This document shows, in pieces, positions 6,904-13,870 of a DNA stretch of 24,843 bases. Source of the DNA: Deinococcus humi (GTDB lineage Bacteria; Deinococcota; Deinococci; Deinococcales; Deinococcaceae). Both the position numbers and the translations under genes were made by a program. The number at the start of each line of letters is the position of its first letter. The stretch's first letter is position 1. The notes beneath the pieces are model-generated. The model did not search any database, was not told where the DNA came from, and was given only the letters and a program-made list of their open reading frames with translations. The stretch covers positions 1-24,843 of the forward strand of contig NZ_JACHFL010000032.1 in NCBI RefSeq assembly GCF_014201875.1. The letters run 5' to 3'.

Positions 6904-7263
6904 CTAGCCCGCCGTGAGGACAGCCTCGGCATCCAGCGGCGCGAGGCTGTCGTGCAAGAGCAACTTGCGCTTAGGTCCAGGGTGCTCACGAATGGCGCGC
7001 GCGAGCGCCGTGATACCGCCTAGGCCCACATCCGGGCGGAAGTGGGGAAAGACTGGTACCTGCGGGGGGGACGCCAGAGAGGCGACGCCCTCCACGCCCC
7101 GCTCGGAACGCAGGATCAGGAACTGCCCGGGCGCCGCCTGACCTTCAGCGATCCGGGCCCGCAGCGTGGTGAGGCGCCGCCCGGCCTCCTCACGGTCAGG
7201 GTCCAGGGCGTAGATGTCGGTCAAGGTGTCCAGCGTCGGCGTGTGGATGGAGTAGGTGTTCAA
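6904..7263 (-). CDS. N-terminal half of the same GNAT-type protein
   Basis: 119 residues from a TTG start at 7263, preceded by a GAGGT ribosome-binding site 6 nt upstream. The pattern (DIYALDPDREEAGRRL, PGQFLILRSERGVEGVASL, KRKLLLHDSLAPLDAEAVLTAG) fits the first, CoA-less GNAT-like repeat of tandem acetyltransferases. The final AEAVLTAG runs without a gap into VSHAPVHVTYETDLR of the next frame. Alone it has no acetyl-CoA site, so it is unlikely to be an enzyme by itself. Confidence 0.6.
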   Translation of the reverse strand: MNTYSIHTPTLDTLTDIYALDPDREEAGRRLTTLRARIAEGQAAPGQFLILRSERGVEGVASLASPPQVPVFPHFRPDVGLGGITALARAIREHPGPKRKLLLHDSLAPLDAEAVLTAG

Positions 7264-7309
7264 GGGGTGACCTCGGAAGGCGGGTCACTGGCCATCCGCC
7301 GGACTCGTG

Positions 7310-7381
7310 TCAGCGATGGATGGAGGTGACCGGGAGAAGAACGAACGGCACAACGTGGGCAGCGAGACGGGTTTGCATCAT
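7310..7381 (-). CDS. Possible 23-residue hydrophobic small ORF
   Basis: MMQTRLAAHVVPFVLLPVTS then three residues and a stop. It is preceded by a strong ribosome-binding site (CCGGAGGTCCCC) four bases from the ATG, better than that of the downstream acetyltransferase gene 46 bases away. It could be a leader peptide, a small membrane peptide or the N-terminal stub of a lost secreted protein. Evidence is the ribosome site and hydrophobicity only. Confidence 0.3.
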   Translation of the reverse strand: MMQTRLAAHVVPFVLLPVTSIHR

Positions 7382-7546
7382 GGGGACCTCCGGGGCACAG
7401 CAGAATGCGGGGAGCTTAGCGGACTGGCAGCGCAGTGACGAACGAATGTGCCGCCGGCTGACGGAGGGACTGGCCTTAGACACCCAATCGTCTTGCAGAG
7501 TCATGGCGCCGGCTCCAACAGACGACCGCACATCATTGAGGTCGGC

Positions 7547-7574
7547 TTGACACCTAACTCTACATATGTAGAAT
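7547..7574 (+). promoter_or_regulatory. Leaderless promoter with PadR operator
   Basis: A consensus -35 TTGACA (7547-7552), a 16-bp spacer and a -10 TAGAAT (7569-7574) end five bases before the padR-like ATG at 7580, so the transcript should start at or near the start codon. A perfect 12-bp palindrome CTACATATGTAG (7560-7571) covers the spacer and overlaps the -10 box. Its AT-rich TACATATGTA core resembles PadR operators, suggesting autorepression. Confidence 0.75.
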
Positions 7575-7579
7575 GCTGT

Positions 7580-7882
7580 ATGGCCCGCTCCCCCAATTCC
7601 AGTCCGCACACCCGCGCCGTCCTGACGACGCTGGCCCGCGCCCACCCACAGCCCAGCTACGGCTATGACCTGAGCAAGGCGACGGAGCTGAAAAGTGGCA
7701 CCCTCTATCCGATCCTTCAGCGTCTGCACGAACAGGGCTATCTCGACGCCCAGTGGGAGGAGTCCCTGCACCCTGGCAAACCGCCCCGCCACATTTACAC
7801 GTTGACCCCCGAAGGGCTGAAGCTGGCCCGCGAAAAGACCGAGGATCAGAACATTCGTTCACTCCAGGGAGCGCTGCGATGA
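7580..7882 (+). CDS. PadR-family transcriptional regulator
   Basis: A 100-residue winged-helix protein. SYGYDLSKATELKSGTLYPILQRLHEQGYLDAQWEE is the PadR recognition-helix and wing block, followed by PGKPPRHIYTLTPEGLKLAREK, the conserved wing strand and start of the C-terminal dimer helix. It is at the short (s2) end of the family. The ATG at 7580 was chosen because the promoter abuts it and it lacks a ribosome site. Its ATGA overlap with the next gene shows translational coupling: a PadR regulator controlling a membrane protein is a common pair. The inducing ligand is unknown. Confidence 0.9.
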   Translation: MARSPNSSPHTRAVLTTLARAHPQPSYGYDLSKATELKSGTLYPILQRLHEQGYLDAQWEESLHPGKPPRHIYTLTPEGLKLAREKTEDQNIRSLQGALR

Positions 7883-8451
7883 CACCCGAAGACTGGCACA
7901 AGGGCATGGAGACCGAGGCGGCGAGTGTGGACGACGCGGTCTGGGCGAGAGAAGCGCGGCGAGCGGCCTGGTTTCAGCGCGGTCCCCGGGTGATGCTCGT
8001 CCTCGGTGCGGCTCTCTTGCTGTACATCCTGATCAGCAGCTTGCTGGTGATAGCGCTCAATGCGCTCAGCATTGGCTATGGTCCTCAGGGGCTGCGCCCC
8101 CTGCTCCTGGGTTCGCCTCTACCGGTGGGTCTGCTGGTGCTGCTGATCCCGTGCCTTGCAGCCGTCTCTCTCGTTCGTCTGGGCATTCGTCCGGCGCTGA
8201 TCTGGGTTGTTCCAGTGGCTGCCATGGTGCTGGAGACGCCGGTCGCCAGGCTGGTGACCACGACTTTGCCCATGAATCTTCCTGATGCGATCACTGACCA
8301 GCCGATCGACCTCATGCCGTCGGGCAGCCCTGATCTGGCACAGATTCTGTCCATTCTGTTGCTCAAGGCGCTGGCCGTTGGCTTGGGGGTCTGGCTTGGC
8401 CAGCATTCCCTGCGGAACACCAAAATGGGTCAGGCCGGACTGCAGCGGTAA
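7879..8451 (+). CDS. Membrane protein coupled to the PadR regulator
   Basis: 190 residues from the ATG at 7879, which overlaps the padR stop by 4 nt. A cytosolic N-terminus of about 35 residues with charged helices (MTPEDWHKGMETEAASVDD) is followed by hydrophobic segments at about residues 37-62, 74-94, 97-115 and 155-175. The layout is typical of the DUF1700-like or permease-like partners of PadR genes, which I infer may sense envelope stress or anchor a response. I do not recognise a named family. A strong terminator ends the two-gene operon. Confidence 0.72.
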   Translation: MTPEDWHKGMETEAASVDDAVWAREARRAAWFQRGPRVMLVLGAALLLYILISSLLVIALNALSIGYGPQGLRPLLLGSPLPVGLLVLLIPCLAAVSLVRLGIRPALIWVVPVAAMVLETPVARLVTTTLPMNLPDAITDQPIDLMPSGSPDLAQILSILLLKALAVGLGVWLGQHSLRNTKMGQAGLQR

Positions 8452-8536
8452 GCAGCAAAGACCAGACGCACCCTTGTTTACACTGTCATTCTCCTGGACA
8501 GATCAGTCCAGAACTATGCCCGTGATTTGAAAAGCG

Positions 8537-8580
8537 CCCCCCTGGAGCAGCGTGAAAGTGCTGCTCCAGGGGGCATTGTT
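8537..8580 (+). terminator. Terminator of the padR operon
   Basis: A perfect 14-bp stem (CCCCCTGGAGCAGC and its complement, 8538-8551 and 8560-8573) with an 8-nt loop, followed by CATTGTT. It is the strongest hairpin after this operon and stands 86 bases past its stop. Confidence 0.7.
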
Positions 8581-8628
8581 CACGCTAAAGACGTGGCCGA
8601 CTTGAACGCATGTTGGTGGTGCTGGCCC

Positions 8629-8769
8629 TCACGGGACCCCGGCGCTGGCGTCCCCAGTCGAATCCCCTGCGGTCAGGGGCGCGGGCCAGCCACTCTCCAG
8701 GCCCAAGATGACGCTGGTCTCGTCGCCCCCCAGTGCCTGCGCGGTGACGTAGTCGGCGGGCTCAAACGA
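8629..8769 (-). pseudogene. Possible C-terminal gene remnant
   Basis: On the minus strand a frame with GC-rich third positions reads FEPADYVTAQALGGDETSVI onward to DASAGVP and a stop at 8629-8631. It is closed upstream by a TGA at 8770-8772 and has no start, so at most it is the tail of a lost gene. Family not recognised. The remaining bases to 9057 show no gene. Confidence 0.3.
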
Positions 8770-9057
8770 TCATATCAGTCGGTCCTGCACCGCCCAGCCT
8801 GTCATCGTTCTGGCGCCCGGCGCGTGGCCACGCAAGGCGGGGCCAGACCGCACCATCTGTCGGGTAAGCGGCAGGAGTGTTGCAGCCAACAACCGCAATG
8901 TCAGCCGCAGGTGTCGACTGGAGCTGCGGGCGACCACAGCAGGCTGGGTGTGATTCCAGAAAGAGAGCCCGGACCCCGCAAGGGAGCGCGCCCCACCGGC
9001 GAGGACCGTAAAGATTCCTGCAAGACGGCCGGCCAGGGCTCCCCCGCACCATGGGGC

Positions 9058-10446
9058 ATGTTGACCTTCCGTCCCGCTGTGCCCGGCCTGTTGTTGAGTA
9101 GCGTCCTGTGGGGTGCGGCTGGCGCACAGGACGCCGTCCCGGCCCTCGCGGCGGAATTCAAACTGGCTGCTGGCAGCTACACCGCCGTGCAGACCCTGCC
9201 GTCGCTGGGGCTGCGCGCGCCGCCCGGGAGCCTCCACCTGAACGAACTCCGCCCCGTGCGCGGCATCCACGCCGCCGACCTGCGGGCCTACCAGGAGGCC
9301 GTTCCCAAGAGTTACCAGACCCGCTGCGTGGGCGTGCTGGACCTGACCCTGGTGCCGGCCAACGTCAACGAGGCCCCAGCCCTGGTCGAGCGCTGGGCGC
9401 GCGAGACCGACGCCCTGGTCTTGAGCCGCACCTTCGGGCGGGCCACCTTCCTGCGTGGCCCTGCGAGCAAGCCGGTCCTGAGCATGGTCCGCCCGGTGGC
9501 CGGGGCAGTGCTGATCGCCACATGTCCGGTGGCCGAAGTCCCCCAACCTGTCGGGGCATGGCTGGCTCTTGGCCAGCGCTCTGCGGCTGGGACGCTGCTG
9601 GCATTCAACTGGTACGGCACCCTGGCTGTGTGCGTCGACGGCCAGGAACAGCCCCGCTGGAATGTGCGGGCGTTCGAGGGTGCCGTCCAGCTGGCCACCC
9701 GGAATCCAGAAGCGTCGCGTGTCGCCGCCGTGGGCTGGGACCGGGGCGGCCTGGCCGTGAAGGTCTTTGCCCCACCGGCCAAAGTACCGCTCAGCCGCGC
9801 GCCACTGACCGGCACGCCCAGAAGCGTGTTCCTCAGCGAGGATGGCCAGCGGGTGACCGTCCTGACGCAGGACAATAGCTCAAGGCCCCGGAGTGTGGTG
9901 ACCAGCGTGAACGCGCAAACGGGGCGTGCGGTGGCCCGGCAGGTGCTGGACCCTGGCGAACGCGCGGAGACCGTGAGCAGCGATGGGCTGTGGATGGTCA
10001 CGACCGCGACCAGCACCCTGCGCCTGGTGGAGATCCTGAGCGGCAAGGTGCTGTGGAGCAGCAAGGCCAGTGTGGCCACCACCTTTGAATTTGCCCGTGG
10101 AAACCGCTGGCTGGTGGGGATGGACCAAAAGGGACAGGCCATCACCTGGCAGACCGATGGGGGCAGGCGTGGGCCCAGCGTTCAGGTGGATGGCCGCACC
10201 CGGACCGTGCTGTTGCCCGGTCCAGCAATGGATCAGCTCAGCATCCTGTCTGGAAATGCCACCTCGTCCTCCGCTCCAGGGGAGTGGTCCACCCTGACCT
10301 GGACGGTGGGGACCGGCGTACCGGTGTCGCAGGGCCAGGTCAGCGGCACGGGTGAGGAGGGGGTGGTTCTGGAGGTTCAAACCGGCCGCCCACGGTTGAT
10401 CCGGATGTGTGAGGTGGCCGCGGGTCTCCCACCCGTGTTTCCGTGA
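9058..10446 (+). CDS. Secreted beta-propeller-like (WD40/YVTN) protein
   Basis: A 462-residue protein starting at ATG 9058, where a signal peptide begins (MLTFRPAVPGLLLSSVLWG, cleavage after AGAQ). The open frame extends back to 8527, but that part has no coding character and crosses the padR-operon terminator. The second half has blade-like repeats: SVFLSEDGQRVTVLTQD, SSDGLWMVTTATSTLRLVE, ILSGKVLWSSKASVATTFEF, ARGNRWLVGMDQKGQAITW, the pattern of WD40/PQQ-type propellers. Scattered cysteines in the first half may form disulfides. No catalytic motif is visible. Likely periplasmic or cell-surface; function unknown. Confidence 0.75.
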   Translation: MLTFRPAVPGLLLSSVLWGAAGAQDAVPALAAEFKLAAGSYTAVQTLPSLGLRAPPGSLHLNELRPVRGIHAADLRAYQEAVPKSYQTRCVGVLDLTLVPANVNEAPALVERWARETDALVLSRTFGRATFLRGPASKPVLSMVRPVAGAVLIATCPVAEVPQPVGAWLALGQRSAAGTLLAFNWYGTLAVCVDGQEQPRWNVRAFEGAVQLATRNPEASRVAAVGWDRGGLAVKVFAPPAKVPLSRAPLTGTPRSVFLSEDGQRVTVLTQDNSSRPRSVVTSVNAQTGRAVARQVLDPGERAETVSSDGLWMVTTATSTLRLVEILSGKVLWSSKASVATTFEFARGNRWLVGMDQKGQAITWQTDGGRRGPSVQVDGRTRTVLLPGPAMDQLSILSGNATSSSAPGEWSTLTWTVGTGVPVSQGQVSGTGEEGVVLEVQTGRPRLIRMCEVAAGLPPVFP

Positions 10447-10566
10447 CCTGTTTTGGTGAACACTGGCGAGAACGCAGGCCGCGGCAGGGGACGCCCTGAG
10501 CGCCTGGCGCAGGTGTCATGCCAGTCCCCGGATGAGAAGCGAGCGACAACTTATCGCCCAGAAACG

Positions 10567-10592
10567 TCAGCTTGGGGTATATCCCGAGCTGA
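10567..10592. terminator. Hairpin between convergent genes
   Basis: A 10-bp stem TCAGCTTGGG/CCCGAGCTGA with one G-T pair and a 6-nt loop lies between the convergent propeller and kinase genes. It could serve both, although T-runs are absent. Confidence 0.45.
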
Positions 10593-10633
10593 CAAGCGGG
10601 CTTCCGAGACTGCCCTGACGAACTCAGTCTGAA

Positions 10634-11641
10634 TTAGCCGTCGTATTCACTGCTCAGCAGATTCTGGCGCAACTGCCACAAGCTGACCGGCGCGAGTGTC
10701 CCACTGACGGGCCGCAGTTGAGTCAGGTCCGTGCTCTCCGAGATGTTCCAGGCCGCCATCAAGGCGGCCCGCGCCCGCAGCAGACGCGGCAGCTCCTGGC
10801 CCCAGCCCGCGTCCAGTTGCGCCACTTCCCGGTAACCCGCCAGCACCTCAGTCCACAGTGCCGCGCGCTGCTGCCGGGGCACCTCGAACACGGCGCGGGC
10901 CAGGTCGTTGGCCAGGGGACCATAGACCGGCTCGTCAAAGTCAATCACCACCACCCGCTCACCCGTCCAGATGGCATTGCCGGGCCGCAGATCGCCATGG
11001 GTGAGGCCCAGGCCAGGCCGGGTCAGTGGCAGTTCGTCCGGCCAGCCGTGCGCGGGACCCCCCACGGCATCCACCCAGGAGCTCAGGGCTTCAAACGTTC
11101 GCTTGATCACCGGCTCCTTGCGCGCCTGTTCCTGCGCCTGGTGCCAGAATTGCCGCCAGCTCGGGAACACACCGGGCAGCGCAGGATCCAGCATGTGCGG
11201 CATGTCCGGCGCAGGCACGAAGTCATGGGACGCCTGGTGCAGCGCACCAATGGCGTGCCCAAAGGCCCGATAGAGGGCTGGTGTGGGTGGCAGGTCACTC
11301 AGGCGTGGCCCCGCCACCCCCCGAACCGCCGTGGCGAGAAACAGATCATTCTTCTGCGGCACGGTCTCGATCCACTGGTCGTCCAGCGACGCGAGCGGTT
11401 CATTGACTGGTGCGCCCTGGGCGTGCAGGTGGCGCAGCCAGGTCAGGGGCGGCGTCAGGTATTCGGTGTCGCGCAGATTGCCATGTGTGAAGCGCAGATA
11501 GAGCGGGCCTGAGTGGTCCTCAGCGCGGTAAACGTGGTTAAACCCGGCGTTGACCAGGGTGGGCTGGCGCGCTCCCCAGCGGGCCGCCGCCACATCCACG
11601 GTCTCTGGGCGGAGGCGGCCCAGCGTCTCGGCCCAGCTCAC
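10634..11641 (-). CDS. APH-type phosphotransferase (aminoglycoside/homoserine kinase-like)
   Basis: A 335-residue soluble kinase of the APH fold. The Brenner motif LTHGDLRPGNAIW (residues 214-225) supplies the catalytic Asp217 and metal-binding Asn222; VVIDFDEPVYG (231-241) carries the metal-binding Asp. The N-lobe has NAGFNHVYRAE and LYLRFTH, with the Arg in place of the usual ATP-binding Lys, as in some homoserine-kinase II and choline-kinase-like members. The substrate is probably a small alcohol, amino alcohol or antibiotic. GTG start at 11641; the gene stands alone. Confidence 0.85.
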   Translation of the reverse strand: MSWAETLGRLRPETVDVAAARWGARQPTLVNAGFNHVYRAEDHSGPLYLRFTHGNLRDTEYLTPPLTWLRHLHAQGAPVNEPLASLDDQWIETVPQKNDLFLATAVRGVAGPRLSDLPPTPALYRAFGHAIGALHQASHDFVPAPDMPHMLDPALPGVFPSWRQFWHQAQEQARKEPVIKRTFEALSSWVDAVGGPAHGWPDELPLTRPGLGLTHGDLRPGNAIWTGERVVVIDFDEPVYGPLANDLARAVFEVPRQQRAALWTEVLAGYREVAQLDAGWGQELPRLLRARAALMAAWNISESTDLTQLRPVSGTLAPVSLWQLRQNLLSSEYDG

Positions 11642-11860
11642 GGCTGTCGCCCATGACTGGCCAAAGCTTCTGGCAATCTCAGGGACTGGGCAGGGAGACA
11701 GGCGAGGGTAAAGCTGGAATCGCGAGCAGTCACGCGCGGCAGGCTAGCAAGACCCCTTGAGGGGAGAAATGAGCTCCCCTTACCGTTGGGCGTTTGCGGT
11801 CAATGAGGTGACCAAAAAGAGATCGCGCTGGGCTGCCAGCAGGTTCCTGGGATCGGCTCA

Positions 11861-11898
11861 TCCAAAAGAGGCACCTCCACGACGCGTGGAGGTGCCTC
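11861..11898 (-). terminator. Strong terminator, probably for the subtilisin gene
   Basis: A perfect 13-bp stem (GAGGCACCTCCAC and its complement, 11868-11880 and 11886-11898) with a 5-nt loop. On the minus strand it is followed by TTTTGG. It lies 232 bases downstream of the protease stop, with an IS5 remnant between. Confidence 0.6.
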
Positions 11899-12061
11899 AA
11901 CGTTGTGTTGTGCTCAAGCGCCGCCGGGTGGTGGAGCGCACCTTCACATGGTTGGAAAAGTCCAGGAGGATGACGAAGCCTTGGTGGAAATATCGGAGCA
12001 TCTCGTGTCCGACGTCATGCCTGGGTTGCTGGTGCGCCGGTGGGCACCCTACCCACTCTGA
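11899..12061 (+). pseudogene. Remnant of an IS5-family transposase C-terminus
   Basis: The plus strand reads CVVLKRRRVVERTFTWLEKS then RRMT, matching FVVLKRRWVVERTFAWLGKS in the IS5 transposase at the right end of the window; this includes the catalytic-Glu motif. After a frameshift it continues as DEALVEISEHLVSDVMP and LLVRRWA to a stop, matching DFEALPETSENLVFQVMIRL. An IS-end-like TTTCAGACGCACTT follows at 12066-12079. All of the transposase before this is lost. Confidence 0.75.
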
Positions 12062-12129
12062 CAGGTTTCAGACGCACTTCCAGGGCGCCCCCCATTCTGG
12101 TTCTCACAGAACGTTTACAGCTCCCAGTC

Positions 12130-13320
12130 TTATTTCAATGAAGCCATAAATGCGGCGATGTTGAGTTGACCGTAGCCCAACGTTGATGTTCCGGGTTGAA
12201 GTGATGGAGCGTTGACGGCGTCCACATTGGTGGCATGGGCGGTCAGCCGGCTAGCAAGATTGATACTCGTGTTTCCATGTTCGCCAAGGGCAAGTGCCAG
12301 TGCGCCGCTGACCATGGGGGCCGCGAAGGACGTTCCACGCCATGTTGCGAAGTGGTTGCCCGGATAGGCGGTGACCACAGCTTCCGCAGGAGCGAGGACT
12401 TCGAGGTCTGGGCCGTAACTGGAAAAGCTGGACCGTACGCCGTCCGTATTTGAGCTCCCCACCGACAGGGCATACGCCGCAGCGTTGCCGCTGCGGGCGG
12501 TCCGGGCAGGGTAGAGGACGGGGCTGTTGCCCGTGTTCCCGGCAGAGAGGACAACGTAGACGCCAGCGGCGGCAGCTTCAGCCAGAGCGGCTTCAAGGTC
12601 GGCGTCTGGTGCACTGGCCACCGATGCGTTGATGATCTGGGCACCGTGCTGTACGGCAAACCGGACGGCGGCAGCGATTTCCTGGGTGTCGCCTGTGCCG
12701 TCAGGCTGGAGTGCCCGGAGCGGCATGATCACCGCGTTGGGAGCGACCTGCAAGATAATTTCCGCGACGCCAGTGCCGTGCCCGAACGCGACATCGCCGG
12801 GACGGCCCCCTTCCTGTGGAAGTCCGTCCATCTCCAGAAAGTCCTGACTGGAGGAGCTGAGGTGCCCGTTAAAAGCAACGTGCTGCAGGTCGATGCCTGA
12901 GTCAATGACGGCGACTGTCACACCCTGCCCGAGCTGGGGTGCACCCTGCTGGCCCTGGGAGAGACCAATCGATTGCCAGAGAGGGGTGTTGGCCGTGAAG
13001 GTATTGTTCGGGCCGCTGGAGAGGGTCGACGAATCGAGGGCAGCATTCCAGTCACTCGGTGAAGCCGTCACGAAGGCACCAGCGGTGACGAAAGCTCCGG
13101 CGGTTACGAAGGCACCAGCGGTGACGAACGCGCCGGCCGTCACGAAGGCACCAGCGAGGGCGTGAAGGTTTGAGGAGCCAATGCTTTGCTCTGTCTGTGC
13201 GCCGAATTCCGGGATGACAGCGATGCCGCTGGAACGGTCGGTACCGGGAGTTGTGCCGCAGGCCACGAGTGAAGCGCTGAGGAGTAGCCAGCGAAGTGCT
13301 GGCTTTAAGGTTGTCCGCAT
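12130..13320 (-). CDS. Subtilisin-like (S8) serine protease lipoprotein with GAFVTA repeats
   Basis: A 396-residue exported protease. A signal peptide ends in the lipobox SLVAC (Cys21). Five tandem hexapeptides GAFVTA follow at residues 55-85, then a linker and the S8 domain. The catalytic residues are all present: Asp140 (VAVIDSGID), His181 (FGHGTGVAEI), oxyanion Asn262 (LSAGNTGNS) and Ser331 (RGTSFAAPM). The mature enzyme should be envelope-anchored and active. There is no conventional I9 propeptide; the repeat may replace it or be a spacer. The ATG at 13320 has an AAAGG ribosome site 8-9 nt upstream. It runs away from the neighbouring cyclase gene. Confidence 0.93.
   Translation of the reverse strand: MRTTLKPALRWLLLSASLVACGTTPGTDRSSGIAVIPEFGAQTEQSIGSSNLHALAGAFVTAGAFVTAGAFVTAGAFVTAGAFVTASPSDWNAALDSSTLSSGPNNTFTANTPLWQSIGLSQGQQGAPQLGQGVTVAVIDSGIDLQHVAFNGHLSSSSQDFLEMDGLPQEGGRPGDVAFGHGTGVAEIILQVAPNAVIMPLRALQPDGTGDTQEIAAAVRFAVQHGAQIINASVASAPDADLEAALAEAAAAGVYVVLSAGNTGNSPVLYPARTARSGNAAAYALSVGSSNTDGVRSSFSSYGPDLEVLAPAEAVVTAYPGNHFATWRGTSFAAPMVSGALALALGEHGNTSINLASRLTAHATNVDAVNAPSLQPGTSTLGYGQLNIAAFMASLK
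13067..13156 (-). repeat. Five tandem 18-bp repeats inside the protease gene
   Basis: Five units (13067, 13085, 13103, 13121, 13139), each like GTCACGAAGGCACCAGCG on the plus strand, encode GAFVTA on the minus strand. Unit differences are mostly synonymous, so the peptide repeat is kept by selection. Confidence 0.9.
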
Positions 13321-13870
13321 GTGGTTACCTTTGTGCTGAGATCAGGCGCTTGGCGCACCTGGAGAGATCGCGTGGCCCATAACTTGTACCCTGATTTGCT
13401 CTTCACGAAAGAGCGCCTGGATCTTGTGGCTGTGAGACTGAGACCAACAGGGAATACACCAACTGCATCTGTACCTCCATGTGAGAGCCGTCCAAGTCCA
13501 CCATCGATGGTCGGCCTCAGATGAAGGATAGCTCAAATATTTCATGGTCCACTAAGATTTGCCACATTAAAGACCGGTGCCCGCAGCTGAGGTTCCAGTT
13601 CAGCCTGTTGATCGGCCTGGGCTGCCCGCCGTTCGTGTCGGTGTCTTGCTCCATCAGCGCGTGACCGCCAGGCAGCCGCCATTTCTCCTGACTGCCAGCG
13701 GACGGCGCCCACGCAGGCCGCCACCTGGGGCTGCTGCAGAGGAAGAGCCCAGAGCGGCCTGGATCCCCTCAGCGTGAAGCGTCACCCCTCGCAGCACGCT
13801 GACCTGCGGGGGCTGTCCATGCCGGGCGCTGTCATGAAAGTGTCCCACCCGGTGCGCTGAACTGGGCGGG
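13321..13870. other. Intergenic region between protease and cyclase genes
   Basis: About 550 bases without a convincing gene. It is lower in GC on the protease side, contains a 12-bp palindrome ACCATCGATGGT (13500-13511), and at about 13585-13660 a short plus-strand frame (LRFQFSLLIGLGCPPFVSV) that could be the stub of a lost membrane protein. No clear promoter for either divergent gene. Confidence 0.4.

Noticed and set aside
4773..6906. Two apparent TAG interruptions, suggesting amber recoding or suppression
   Set aside because: Only two cases, one in a transposon and one in a dispensable-looking enzyme. Ordinary nonsense mutation explains both.
8527..9057. Upstream extension of the beta-propeller frame by 177 codons
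   Set aside because: It crosses the padR-operon terminator, lacks coding character, and the signal peptide begins at 9058.
11760..11780. Hairpin AGGGGAG/CTCCCCT after the kinase gene's 5' end
   Set aside because: A 7-bp stem without T-run and not downstream of any gene; likely chance.
13067..13156. CRISPR-like array
   Set aside because: The 18-bp units are contiguous, without spacers, and encode an in-frame hexapeptide repeat in the protease.
13585..13660. Short plus-strand frame resembling the N-terminus of a sensor kinase
   Set aside because: Too short, no start signal, and no downstream homology; kept only as a remark in the intergenic entry.
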